A stretch of 32,956 bases of DNA, from assembly GCA_024638445.1 (NCBI GenBank), contig JAHEKH010000019.1:1-32956 (forward strand), written 5' to 3'. The notes under the pieces were generated by a model. That model saw only the letters and a list, made by a program, of their open reading frames with translations, made no database searches and was not told where the DNA came from. Numbering within the stretch: the stretch's first letter is position 1; each line of letters starts with the position of its first letter. The DNA is from Gammaproteobacteria bacterium. Lineage in GTDB: Bacteria; Pseudomonadota; Gammaproteobacteria; Steroidobacterales; JABDKV01. A program made the translations under genes and the position numbers. Shown piece by piece: positions 8,795-17,430 of the stretch.

Positions 8795-9747
8795 CGGGCT
8801 GGCAAAGGGCGGCGCTGCCAGTGGTGCTGGCCGCTTCGACCTGCGTCAACGCCGAACCGCTGCCGGCACCCAATCTCTCGCCGTTTGCTGCCCTTAGCGG
8901 CAGACCGCTGCTGCGCACGGCCGCCACGCCACGAGCCGCAGGGTGGCGCCTGGACAGCGCTATCGCCAGCCATTCATCCATCGGCCTCGACGACGGCGAT
9001 ACGGTATACCTCGACGGCGAAACAGCCTGGCTTTCGTTTTCGCTGCAATTTCCACTGCGCGACGGGTGGGAGCTGGCACTGTCGATACCGTGGTTTCAAC
9101 ACTCGAGCGGAATTCTCGACCGCGCCATCGACCGCTGGCATGAACTGACGGGGCTTCCAGACGGTGAGCGTGACCGGCAGCCGGTGAACGAACTGCTGCA
9201 TCTTGTCAGCGGGCCGGGTGACGCCTTTTGGCTGGACGCGAGCACCAGCGGTATCGGCGATACCCGGATTACCCTGATCCGCGAACTGCCGACAGCCGCC
9301 CAGTCGCTGCGACTCTCCGTCGAACTTGCGACCGGCGATCCGGACCGACTAACCGGCAACGGCGCGGTTGATATCGCCGTCGACTGGCTGGCAGGCGGGG
9401 AAACCGTCTTCCGCGGGAAACCGCTGAGCTGGCACAGCCAGGCCGGTATCCTCTTCCCGGGCCGGACCAGCCTGCCCATCGACCGACAGGCCGCAGTGTT
9501 GTTTGCGGGTGGCGCGCTGGACTGGCAATGGCACGACCGGGTGGGGCTGCTGCTCCAGGTCAACGCCGATCAGGGGCACTGGGATCACCCGGTCGACGAA
9601 CTGGGCGGACCATCGCTGGAGCTTACCGCCGGTGCGAGCTGGCAACGACGTTCCGGCAGCTGGTACCTGGCCGTTTCAGAAGACCTGCTTGTCGATCGTT
9701 CGGCGGATGTCGTTTTCCGTTTTGGCTGGCTCAGCCGGCGCCACTGA
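8791..9747 (+). CDS. DUF3187 family exported protein
   Basis: This 318-residue protein has an N-terminal signal peptide (hydrophobic residues about 7-20, ending near Ala-Glu) and alternating amphipathic beta-strands. These end in VFRFGW followed by a short tail, as in outer-membrane beta-barrels. The stretch around FQHSSGILDRAIDRWHELTG and LPDGERDRQP is characteristic of DUF3187, a family with no assigned function. The ATG at 8791 overlaps the TGA of the deacetylase gene (ATGA), which fixes the start. The 3' end overlaps the convergent M1 peptidase gene by 17 bases. The family assignment is from memory of its motifs; the barrel prediction is inference from the strand pattern. Confidence 0.75.
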   Translation: MTGWQRAALPVVLAASTCVNAEPLPAPNLSPFAALSGRPLLRTAATPRAAGWRLDSAIASHSSIGLDDGDTVYLDGETAWLSFSLQFPLRDGWELALSIPWFQHSSGILDRAIDRWHELTGLPDGERDRQPVNELLHLVSGPGDAFWLDASTSGIGDTRITLIRELPTAAQSLRLSVELATGDPDRLTGNGAVDIAVDWLAGGETVFRGKPLSWHSQAGILFPGRTSLPIDRQAAVLFAGGALDWQWHDRVGLLLQVNADQGHWDHPVDELGGPSLELTAGASWQRRSGSWYLAVSEDLLVDRSADVVFRFGWLSRRH

Positions 9748-11659
9748 GAATCCCGTCAACGGTTCGCACCGCCAGCGGGTGGTAGCCCGGCCGCGCGATA
9801 GCATATACGCGCCTGGCAAACTCTCGTCCCTCAATTGTTTTTGCCAGTTCTTCGTATAGCGGTACGATCAACTTCCTGCGGCCGATGGAAACGAGATAGT
9901 CCTCCAGCCGCTCGTAGACCGGCGCGTATTCGTTGCGCACCGCGATCAACAGCCAGCTGTGCGCCACTTCGTTATTTCGCGACTGGGTCAGGCTGAAGCT
10001 GGAGTCGAGGTCGTCGAGCTGGGCTTCGGTCAACCGCTGCGGGAGGTTGTTGAGAAAATAGCGCCACTCGTGCACGGTCCAGTTCGACGTGTCAATTTCC
10101 GACGCGGTGATTTCTCCCGACTGCCACCGCTCGCTCAGGGCCGCTACCCGCTCAAAGGCATCCGATTCGGGTACGACCACACTGGCGGGCATACCGGGTC
10201 CGAAGACCCACTGCTTGATCTCGCTCATGCTGACGACACCCGGTTGCGCGTCAATGAGATTTTTCTGCAGGTATTTGAGAAAGGTCTCGGTCTTTATGCT
10301 TTGAAACGCGAACGCATCGAAATACTGTCTCAGGAAACTGTCGAAACGCTCGCGACCGTACTCGTGCTCCAGCCAGGTGAGAAACAGCTGACCCTTGGTA
10401 TAAGGGATGTTACTGAATACGTCGTCGGGGTCCTTGCCACGCAGGTCTATCGCCAGCACCTCGGCTGACTCGGGCAACTCCTCGATTTCCTGCATCACCC
10501 GCTGATAGCCGAGCACGTCTTCCATGGCCGCACGATCAGGACCGTAAATTTCCTCCATGATCCGGGACTCGAGATAGCTGGTAAAACCTTCGTTCAGCCA
10601 CAGGTCGCGCCATGCTGCGTTCGTGATGAGATTGCCGGACCAGGAGTGGGCCAATTCGTGGGCGATCAGTGACACCAGGCTCTTGTCGCCGGCAATAACG
10701 GTTGGCGTTATGAATGACAAGCGTGGGTTTTCCATGCCGCCAAACGGAAAGCTTGGCGGGAGTATCAGCAGGTCATACCGGCCCCAGCGGTACGGGCCGA
10801 ACATCTGCTCAGTCGTAATGAGCATTTGCTCGGTATCGGCAAACTCCGCAGCCGCCGCCTCGACCAGTCCGGGTTCCGCATAGACACCGGTACGCTCGCC
10901 CATTGCCTCGAAGACAAGGTCGCCAATCCCCAAGGCAATCAGGTAGGCGGGTATTGGTTGCGGCATCGAAAAACTGTACTCGCCGTCACGTGGTGTATTC
11001 GGCTCGTTCTCAGCGCTCATGACCGCCAGCAGGTCGGACGGCGTACGAATCACGGCTTCGTAGGTGACCCGGACGCCGGGCGTGTCCTGCAGCGGAATCC
11101 AGCTCCGGGCGTGGATGGCCTGCGACTGGGTAAACAGGAACGGGTGCTGCTTGCCGGCGGTCTGCGCAGGCGTGAGCCACTGCAGCCCGGAAGCCGACGG
11201 TGATGTCCGGTAACGGATCCTGAGCTGCAGGCTGTACTGGTTTTCAGGCAGATCGATCACCAGGGCGGACCCGAGATTCGGATCAGGCTCTTCCAAACGG
11301 TAATAAGTTTGCCGCCAGCCATCGTCGCGCCGGACCGATACATCCTGGATGTCCAGATCGCGGGTATCGAGGATCAGCTCATGGGCATTGTCAACGACGC
11401 GGTCGACGTCGAGGACGACATATCCTTTCAGCACCTGTTGCTCAAAGTCGGCCGTCAGATCGAGAGCGAGATGACGCACCAGCGCCTCATGGGGGTTGGC
11501 GTAGGAATGATGATCGTAGCCGGCCGTGGCCGATTGTATGGCTGCGGCAACCGGCTTTGCGTCCTGTCTGGTCTGTCCGGCAGCAGGGGCCGCTGGCTCG
11601 ACGCTCCCGTTGCACGCCTGGAGCAAGACAGCCAAAAGCACGACGGGCTTCACTTTCAT
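9731..11659 (-). CDS. M1 family metallo-aminopeptidase, lipoprotein
   Basis: This 642-residue zinc aminopeptidase is of the M1 (gluzincin) family, leukotriene-A4-hydrolase/aminopeptidase-N-like. The substrate-anchoring GGMEN motif is at residues 307-311. The zinc site HELAH is at 334-338, with the third ligand Glu357 eighteen residues on (WLNEGFTSYLE). The N-terminal domain is a beta-sandwich and the C-terminal part is helical. The N-terminus has a lipobox (LLQAC, lipidated Cys16), so the protein is probably anchored in the outer or inner membrane facing the periplasm, trimming peptides there. The ATG at 11659 was chosen because it starts the signal peptide; the 22 codons upstream do not fit. 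It lies 28 bases downstream of the FHA gene on the same strand, probably the same operon. Confidence 0.93.
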   Translation of the reverse strand: MKVKPVVLLAVLLQACNGSVEPAAPAAGQTRQDAKPVAAAIQSATAGYDHHSYANPHEALVRHLALDLTADFEQQVLKGYVVLDVDRVVDNAHELILDTRDLDIQDVSVRRDDGWRQTYYRLEEPDPNLGSALVIDLPENQYSLQLRIRYRTSPSASGLQWLTPAQTAGKQHPFLFTQSQAIHARSWIPLQDTPGVRVTYEAVIRTPSDLLAVMSAENEPNTPRDGEYSFSMPQPIPAYLIALGIGDLVFEAMGERTGVYAEPGLVEAAAAEFADTEQMLITTEQMFGPYRWGRYDLLILPPSFPFGGMENPRLSFITPTVIAGDKSLVSLIAHELAHSWSGNLITNAAWRDLWLNEGFTSYLESRIMEEIYGPDRAAMEDVLGYQRVMQEIEELPESAEVLAIDLRGKDPDDVFSNIPYTKGQLFLTWLEHEYGRERFDSFLRQYFDAFAFQSIKTETFLKYLQKNLIDAQPGVVSMSEIKQWVFGPGMPASVVVPESDAFERVAALSERWQSGEITASEIDTSNWTVHEWRYFLNNLPQRLTEAQLDDLDSSFSLTQSRNNEVAHSWLLIAVRNEYAPVYERLEDYLVSIGRRKLIVPLYEELAKTIEGREFARRVYAIARPGYHPLAVRTVDGILSGAG

Positions 11660-11687
11660 GAATTTGTTCCTCGGATCTGTAGGGAGA

Positions 11688-12044
11688 TTACTGCTCGTCG
11701 TCAGGACGGGTGTAGGCGAGATCAAATCCGCCGATACTAACTACGTCACCGTCTTCCAACGTGTGTTTCTTGATTCGCCTGGAATTGACGAAAGTCCCGT
11801 TCTTGCTATCCAGGTCGAGCACATAGGCCTGGTCGAGCACGGTGAAAATCTGGGCGTGATGCCGGCTGGCGCTGCGCGAATTGATCCGGATATCGCAGTC
11901 GTGTCTCCGGCCAATCATGACCTTACGTTTTGCAAGACGGTACTTGGCAATTCGCTTGCCCTTGTAAGTCACCACGATACGCGCGCCGCCGTTACGCGGT
12001 TTGTCGGGCATGTCGGATGACACAGTGTCGGTGGGCTGGACCAT
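11688..12044 (-). CDS. FHA domain protein
   Basis: This 118-residue protein is a single forkhead-associated domain with a short N-terminal tail. FHA domains bind phosphothreonine peptides. The conserved core is visible: IGRRHDCDIRI near residues 44-54, SRSASRHHAQI with the Ser/Arg/His phosphothreonine pocket, and LDSKNGTFVNSRRI with the Asn-Gly turn, ending with GDVVSIG. No other domain, signal peptide or membrane segment is present. No Ser/Thr kinase gene occurs in this window, so the partner is unknown. The ATG at 12044 has no strong ribosome-binding site; a second in-frame ATG 11 codons later is an alternative. The gene is divergent from the GGDEF-EAL gene across a 215-bp control region and is followed by the M1 peptidase gene. 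Confidence 0.92.
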   Translation of the reverse strand: MVQPTDTVSSDMPDKPRNGGARIVVTYKGKRIAKYRLAKRKVMIGRRHDCDIRINSRSASRHHAQIFTVLDQAYVLDLDSKNGTFVNSRRIKKHTLEDGDVVSIGGFDLAYTRPDDEQ

Positions 12045-12158
12045 GCTTATGTTTAATCACCGCCTTCGCCGCAAGGGCTGACCACCGGCCCCAGCGGGAA
12101 GCGCAAGATTACCATAAGCCCATAAATTTGTGCTCTTTTGGCTCACGGACGGGTTTGC

Positions 12159-12174
12159 TGTGATACCGGTCACG
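12159..12174 (+). promoter_or_regulatory. Candidate CRP site and class II promoter of the GGDEF-EAL gene
   Basis: TGTGATACCGGTCACG matches TGTGA-N6-TCACA at nine of ten positions. Its centre is at 12166.5. A -10-like TATTTT lies at 12199-12204, giving a start point near 12208-12210, about 42 bp from the centre, as in class II CRP-dependent promoters. There is no -35 hexamer, also as expected for such promoters. The site lies in the gap shared with the divergent FHA gene, 115 bp from its start. Confidence 0.5.
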
Positions 12175-12259
12175 GACGATTGCACCATAACCTGAGAATA
12201 TTTTTGACGTACCTGCACCGGTGGCGGCGCAGGTTCCGGAGATTTGTGACAGAGGACCA

Positions 12260-14692
12260 ATGGAAGGCGAAACGTTACAAGCCGCCAACTACGCGTTTAA
12301 CGCTCACGCTCTGCCAACCGCGGCAGCAGCGGTCGTAGTGCTGATCGTTGGTGTTGCGACGTTAATTCGTGAGGCACGCTCGCCTGCCGCGTTTCCCTTT
12401 GCCGTTGTTGCCGCCGCGATGCTCGTGTGGATGACCGGCTCGACGATGATGTACCTGTCCGCCAGTCCCGCGGTGGCCGATTTCTGGTCGCGCTTTGGAA
12501 CGATGGGGGTGGTCTTTACACCAACAGCCGCTCTGCTGTTTACGCTGAGAATCATCGATCACGACGACGGCTATCACTGGCTGGTCAGCGCCTCCACCGC
12601 CGCATCGACGATATTTCTGATCACCGGCTGGGTGGTCCCGCAGCATATCCAGAGTGTGACGTTGCGATGGTGGGGCTACTACCCTAACTATGGAATCGTC
12701 GGCGGCCTGTTCATGGCATTCGTCGGGACGATACTCGGATGGTGCCTGTTCCGGCTCTGGAAACACTGGCGCTCGACTCGCGAGTCCAGCACCGAGTACC
12801 GCCGTGTGCGGCTGCTGATGATTGGAATCGGCGTCGCGGGTCTCAGCAGCGTAGATTTCCTGGGCACCCTGGGTGTGCCGATGTACCCGATTGGCTTCAG
12901 CCTGATCTTTTTCCTGTTTTGCGTGCTGGCCTACGTCACGTGGAACTACCGCCTCTGCGACATCACAGCTTCGCTCGCTGGCCAGCGCATCATCGACACG
13001 ATGACAGACGCGCTGGTGGTAACCGACGCGAACGGCATTATCAAGTTGCTGAACCCGGCCGCCTGCAAGCTGCTTGGCGCAACGGAGGAAGAGCTCGTCG
13101 AAACCGATTTTCGTCCAGGCCAGCAGCTGAACCGTGACCAGGAAACCCGCGACCGCCTGGCCCGCGGCGAGACTCTGCGCGGCGTGGAAACCCGCTTTCG
13201 GCATCGCGGCGGCGAAATGATGACCCTGAGCATGTCGGCCTCGGTGCTGCATGAGGGCAATGCCACCCTGGCGGTAATTTACGTGTTGTGCGATATATCG
13301 GCGCGGAAACGGGCCGAGGAGCGTATCCGATTCCTCGCTTATAACGACGCCCTGACAAAGCTACCTAACCGGTTGTTCTTCGACGAGCGACTGGCTAATA
13401 CCCTGCATGAGGCCCGCCAGCAGGACCGCCCGGTCACCATCCTCTATTTCGATGTCGACCGCTTCAAGCGCATCAACGACAGTCTCGGCCACGATGCAGG
13501 TGACGAGTTGCTGTGCGCGGTTGCCAACCGGCTTAGCAAGTTGCTGGACGATCACGATGTCGTTTCGCTCGACCATTCGCGGCCTCTCGGCGGCATCCTC
13601 GCCCGGCTCGGCGGCGACGAATTTGCCTTGGCGCTGGACGACGTTACACAGATCATGGAAATCCGGCGGGTCGCTCAGGGAATTTTGGATATCTTTAGCG
13701 AGCCGTTCACACTCGGTGAGCAGGACGTATTCTGCAGCACCAGTATCGGTATTTCGCAATACCCGCGTGATGGCGAGGACGTGCACACCCTGCTGAAAAA
13801 TGCCGACACGGCGATGTACCACGCCAAGGACGCGGGCAGGAACAACTACAAGTTTTACAACGTATCGATGTCGCCGGTAACGGTAAGCCGGCTGGATCTC
13901 GAGCGCGACCTGCGCAACGCGCTCGACCGGAACGAGTTCGAGATCCACTACCAGCCGCAGGTCGATATTCGCACCGGTCGCATTTTTGGCGCCGAGGCGC
14001 TGTTGCGCTGGCATCACGCCGAACGAGGCCCTATTTCCCCTGCAGACTTCATTCCGCTTGCCGAGGAAACCGGGCTGATCATCCCGATCGGTCAATGGGT
14101 GCTCAACGAGGCCTGCAAGCAGGCGAAGTCCTGGCACGATGCCGGCTTCACCGAGTTCAAGGTGGCGGTCAACCTGTCGGAGCGACAGTTCCGCCAGAAC
14201 ACGCTGGTGCTGGTCGTCTCACAAGCGCTCGCCAAGTCGGGCCTGGACCCAGCAGCCCTCGAACTGGAGCTGACCGAGGGAACCATTATGCGCAGCGCTG
14301 AGGATACGGTGTTCACGCTGACCGAGCTGAAGGCGATGGGCATGCATATCTCGGTCGACGATTTTGGCACCGGGTATTCCTCGCTGAGCTACCTGAAGCG
14401 TTTTCCCATCGACGTCATCAAGATTGACCGGTCCTTCGTAAAAGACATCACGGTCGACCCTGACGACGCCGCAATCACAGCTTCGATTATCGCGATGGCA
14501 AGATCTCTGAAACGCGACGTGATCGCCGAGGGCGTGGAAACCATGGAGCAGGCTCACGCGCTTCGTGATCGTGGCTGCTCTTATATGCAGGGTTTCCTGT
14601 TCAGCCGGCCCCTGAAGGCAGAACTGATGCTCGATATGCTGGAAACCAACGTCACAGAAACACAAGACGCGAACGTCGTCCACCTGGCCTGA
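12260..14692 (+). CDS. Membrane-bound PAS-GGDEF-EAL protein (c-di-GMP turnover)
   Basis: This 810-residue signalling protein has an N-terminal region (about 1-235) with seven or so hydrophobic helices, resembling the 7TM input domain found on some histidine kinases. A PAS domain follows (about 240-355), beginning after IIDTMTDALVVTDANGIIKLLN. A GGDEF domain has intact GGDEF at 451-455, and an EAL domain has Glu579-Ala-Leu in GAEALLRW, plus DDFGTGYSSL from 700 and KIDRSFV. Both catalytic signatures are intact, so cyclase and phosphodiesterase activities are possible. The RxxD inhibitory site before GGDEF is missing, and about ten extra residues (SLDHSRPLGG) precede the motif. The ATG at 12260 follows AGAGG and is preferred to an in-frame start 13 codons earlier. 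A CRP-like site lies upstream. Confidence 0.93.
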   Translation: MEGETLQAANYAFNAHALPTAAAAVVVLIVGVATLIREARSPAAFPFAVVAAAMLVWMTGSTMMYLSASPAVADFWSRFGTMGVVFTPTAALLFTLRIIDHDDGYHWLVSASTAASTIFLITGWVVPQHIQSVTLRWWGYYPNYGIVGGLFMAFVGTILGWCLFRLWKHWRSTRESSTEYRRVRLLMIGIGVAGLSSVDFLGTLGVPMYPIGFSLIFFLFCVLAYVTWNYRLCDITASLAGQRIIDTMTDALVVTDANGIIKLLNPAACKLLGATEEELVETDFRPGQQLNRDQETRDRLARGETLRGVETRFRHRGGEMMTLSMSASVLHEGNATLAVIYVLCDISARKRAEERIRFLAYNDALTKLPNRLFFDERLANTLHEARQQDRPVTILYFDVDRFKRINDSLGHDAGDELLCAVANRLSKLLDDHDVVSLDHSRPLGGILARLGGDEFALALDDVTQIMEIRRVAQGILDIFSEPFTLGEQDVFCSTSIGISQYPRDGEDVHTLLKNADTAMYHAKDAGRNNYKFYNVSMSPVTVSRLDLERDLRNALDRNEFEIHYQPQVDIRTGRIFGAEALLRWHHAERGPISPADFIPLAEETGLIIPIGQWVLNEACKQAKSWHDAGFTEFKVAVNLSERQFRQNTLVLVVSQALAKSGLDPAALELELTEGTIMRSAEDTVFTLTELKAMGMHISVDDFGTGYSSLSYLKRFPIDVIKIDRSFVKDITVDPDDAAITASIIAMARSLKRDVIAEGVETMEQAHALRDRGCSYMQGFLFSRPLKAELMLDMLETNVTETQDANVVHLA

Positions 14693-14753
14693 GCGCCACC
14701 TCCCCGCCCCATGCGTTAGACTTGGACCCGCATAAACCACGGGCGGAGCACCA

Positions 14754-15713
14754 ATGAAATATCGGCAACTCGGCGACAGCGATGTCCAGGTCTCGGAAAT
14801 TGCGCTCGGCTCGTGGCTGACCTTCGGCAACGGCGTCGATAGCAAGAAAGCGGCTGCCTGCATCGACCAGGCCTTTGACTGCGGCATCAACTTTATCGAT
14901 ACCGCAAATGTATACGCGCTGGGTGGAGCCGAGTCTTTCCTCGGAGAGACGCTGGCCAACCGCCGACGCGAGGATTACGTGCTGGCCACCAAGCTCTATT
15001 TCCCGATGTCAGACACCGATCGCGGGCTGTCCGCTCAGCAGGTCTACAAGCAGATCGATGCATCGCTGTCGCGACTTCGTACCGACTATGTGGACCTCTA
15101 CCAATGCCATCGCTACGACGAGGAAACACCGCTCGAAGAAACGATGGAAGCGCTGACCCGCGTTGTGGAGGCCGGCAAGGCTCGCTATATCGGGTTCAGC
15201 GAGTGGCGGGCGGAACAAATCCAGGCGGCGCTGGATTTACCCGGGGTCGCGAAATTCGTTTCCAGCCAGCCGCAATACTCGATGCTCTGGCGCGAACCCG
15301 AGGAAGGCGTCATCGGGGTTTCTGAAGCCAACGGCATCAGCCAGATCGTCTGGTCGCCGCTGGCCCAGGGTGTGCTGACGGGCAAGTATCGCCCCGGCGA
15401 GGCACCACCGAAGGACTCGCGCGCCGCCAGCGACGCGATGGGCGGTTTCATCGGCTGGCTGGTCAGCGAGCCGATTCTCGAGGCGGTGGAGCGGCTGCGC
15501 CCGATTGCTGCGGATCTTGAAATCAGCATGGCGCAGCTCGCGCTGGCCTGGGTGCTGCGTATCGACAACGTCGCGGCCGCGATCATCGGCGCCAGCCGGC
15601 CGGAACAGGTCATCGACAACGCAGGCGCCTCCGGCATCATGCTGGATGACGAAACGCTGACACGGATCGACGAGGCGCTGGCCGACGCGTTACCGGGAAC
15701 TATGCCGCGCTGA
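14754..15713 (+). CDS. Aldo/keto reductase
   Basis: This 319-residue NADPH-dependent oxidoreductase has a TIM barrel and reduces aldehydes or ketones; the natural substrate is unknown. The catalytic tetrad is visible: Asp49 and Tyr54 in FIDTANVY, Lys80 in LATKLYF, and His119 in DLYQCHR. The C-terminal cofactor-binding segment VAAAIIGASRPEQV is typical. The subfamily looks like the YghZ/Kv-beta-like AKRs, from the QPQYSMLWREPE and WSPLAQGVLTGKYRPGE segments. It has its own ribosome-binding site (CGGAG) and follows the GGDEF-EAL gene by 61 bases on the same strand, so read-through from that gene is possible. Its stop is separated by one base from the end of the convergent methyltransferase-like gene. 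Confidence 0.93.
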   Translation: MKYRQLGDSDVQVSEIALGSWLTFGNGVDSKKAAACIDQAFDCGINFIDTANVYALGGAESFLGETLANRRREDYVLATKLYFPMSDTDRGLSAQQVYKQIDASLSRLRTDYVDLYQCHRYDEETPLEETMEALTRVVEAGKARYIGFSEWRAEQIQAALDLPGVAKFVSSQPQYSMLWREPEEGVIGVSEANGISQIVWSPLAQGVLTGKYRPGEAPPKDSRAASDAMGGFIGWLVSEPILEAVERLRPIAADLEISMAQLALAWVLRIDNVAAAIIGASRPEQVIDNAGASGIMLDDETLTRIDEALADALPGTMPR

Positions 15714-15714
15714 C

Positions 15715-16539
15715 TCAGTCCCGCACGAAGCGCAGCGTCATGCGGTCGCTTTCGCCAATTGCCAGATATTTCTCCCGGTCTGTATCACCGAGACGCAGCG
15801 AAGGCGGTAACGTCCAGACACCCTCGGGATGATCCGCGGTATCGGCCGGGTTGGCGTTGATTTCGCTACTGGCTGCCAGCCTGAACCCGGCGGCTTCGGC
15901 CAGGGCGATCACCTCGGCCTCCGTCAGGTAGCCGCGGCGCGGGTCGGTCTCCGTGCCGGGTTTGGCGCGATGCTGCACTACACCCAGCACACCGCCGGGC
16001 TTCAGCATCTTGTAGAACGCCTGGTAGGTCTCTTCAGCGACACCGCTGCGCATCCAGTTATGCGTATTGCGAAAGGTAACGACCATGTCGGCACTGCCGG
16101 CCGGCGCGGCTTCCATCATGTACGGCGGCTCGAAGATCGTCACCTTGACCTTGTCATACACCTCGGGATACTCAGCCAGCTTTTCCGCATAGCGAGCCGC
16201 GTTTCTGCGGTAGTACTCACGCTCCGATTCCGGGTTGTAGCTGCCGGCGTAGTACTTACCGTGATGACGCATGAAGGGCGCAAGAATTTCCGTGTACCAG
16301 CCGGATCCACCCGGTGAAACCTCGACCACGGTCATCTCGGGCCTGATGCCAAAGAACATCAATGTTTCGACCGGGTGACGGTGGGCATTCCTCGCGATAT
16401 GGCTTTCAGTGCGATGTTCGCCAACGGCAGCGCGGAGCAGCTCCGATTCGATTTTATCAGGGTGCCACAGGCCGAGCCGGCCCGCATCGACGGCGCTGAC
16501 CAGCGCCAGTACCAGGCCAAGTCCCGTAATTGCTTTCAT
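15715..16539 (-). CDS. Class I methyltransferase-like protein with signal peptide
   Basis: This 274-residue protein starts with a clear hydrophobic signal sequence (residues 1-20, ending near Val-Asp-Ala), followed by a Rossmann-type methyltransferase domain. The SAM-binding motif I region reads VVEVSPGGSGWYTEILAP, and GSADMVVTFRNTHNW and LKPGGVLGVVQHR are at motif IV/post-IV positions. It resembles the predicted methyltransferases of the COG4798 group, which often carry signal peptides; their function is not established. Export of a SAM-dependent enzyme is unexpected because SAM is cytoplasmic, so either the protein binds something else or the leader is a membrane anchor. The ATG at 16539 was chosen over a start 59 codons upstream that would run into the divergent gene. 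The spacing to that gene is 48 bases. Confidence 0.85.
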   Translation of the reverse strand: MKAITGLGLVLALVSAVDAGRLGLWHPDKIESELLRAAVGEHRTESHIARNAHRHPVETLMFFGIRPEMTVVEVSPGGSGWYTEILAPFMRHHGKYYAGSYNPESEREYYRRNAARYAEKLAEYPEVYDKVKVTIFEPPYMMEAAPAGSADMVVTFRNTHNWMRSGVAEETYQAFYKMLKPGGVLGVVQHRAKPGTETDPRRGYLTEAEVIALAEAAGFRLAASSEINANPADTADHPEGVWTLPPSLRLGDTDREKYLAIGESDRMTLRFVRD

Positions 16540-16587
16540 AGTGATGTCCGGAGTTGCATTTGAAAGAGCGCTAGAATATGCCAGATC

Positions 16588-17430
16588 ATGAACAACCTGC
16601 TCAAGTCGCTGTTTATTTCCGGTTATTCGATGTACGTCATGGGGGCCAGCGCGCTGGGAATAAACCAGCTGTTGCGCGAACCGGGCCTGGCATGGGTGGC
16701 AATGTTGCTGGTGCACCTGCCAATGGCATTCCTGTTCGCCTGGTTGCTGGTGTTTCGCAACATGCCGCGGTCACACCCGTACCTGCCGATAGTGTCGGCA
16801 ATTACGCTGGCCGGCGCCGCCCTCGCGGCAACAGCCGCGGCGCGCGGCGCGGCAGGACCGCCAGTCCTCCTGTCGGCCGCCGGGCTGGCTACTTACCTGC
16901 TCTACCTGTTCTGGTATTGCCGGTTCGGCCGCCACCCTTCGGCGCGGCTGCAGGTCGGCGGCAGGTTGCCCGCTTTCGAGGCCATCGATTCAGAGGGCAG
17001 GCCTTTCAGAACTCAGGACCTCGCAGGGCGTCCGGCCGTGCTGATGTTCTTTCGCGGCAACTGGTGTCCGCTGTGCATGGCGCAGATCCGGGAAGTCGCG
17101 GATGGTTACAGGGCGCTGGCCGCCCGTGACATCCGGGTGGTCCTGATCAGTCCGCAGTCGCAGAGCAAAAGCGCAAGGCTGGCGAAACGCTTCGATGCAC
17201 CGCTGACCTTCGTCGTCGACGAGGGCAACCGTATTGCGCAGCAACTGGGGCTGGCCTGGCGACACGCCCTGCCCGCCGGAATGCAGCTGCTGGGTTACGA
17301 CTCCGAGAGCGTGCTGCCGACTGTCGTGGTGCTCGATGCGGCCGGACAAATCGTGATGGCCGAGCAGACGGACAACTACCGGGTCAGACCCGAACCGGCA
17401 ACCTTTATCGCCGCACTCGACCAGACGTGA
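16588..17430 (+). CDS. Membrane-anchored thioredoxin-fold (AhpC/TSA-like) protein
   Basis: This 280-residue protein has an N-terminal region with about four hydrophobic helices (roughly 5-25, 35-56, 67-88, 92-111), followed by a peroxiredoxin-like domain from about residue 124. The active site reads FRGNWCPLC with Cys160 and Cys163, a CxxC as in redoxin/thiol peroxidase relatives rather than the single peroxidatic Cys of classical AhpC. SPQSQSKSARLAKRF and PTVVVLDAAGQIV fit the AhpC/TSA fold. It probably reduces a thiol or peroxide substrate at the membrane; the side cannot be determined. No strong ribosome-binding site precedes the ATG. Its stop codon directly abuts the stop of the convergent DUF4097-like gene. 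Confidence 0.88.
   Translation: MNNLLKSLFISGYSMYVMGASALGINQLLREPGLAWVAMLLVHLPMAFLFAWLLVFRNMPRSHPYLPIVSAITLAGAALAATAAARGAAGPPVLLSAAGLATYLLYLFWYCRFGRHPSARLQVGGRLPAFEAIDSEGRPFRTQDLAGRPAVLMFFRGNWCPLCMAQIREVADGYRALAARDIRVVLISPQSQSKSARLAKRFDAPLTFVVDEGNRIAQQLGLAWRHALPAGMQLLGYDSESVLPTVVVLDAAGQIVMAEQTDNYRVRPEPATFIAALDQT

Noticed and set aside
12019-12029. GACACAGTGTC palindrome
   Set aside because: It lies inside the start of the FHA coding sequence and is explained by the codons; too short to claim an operator.
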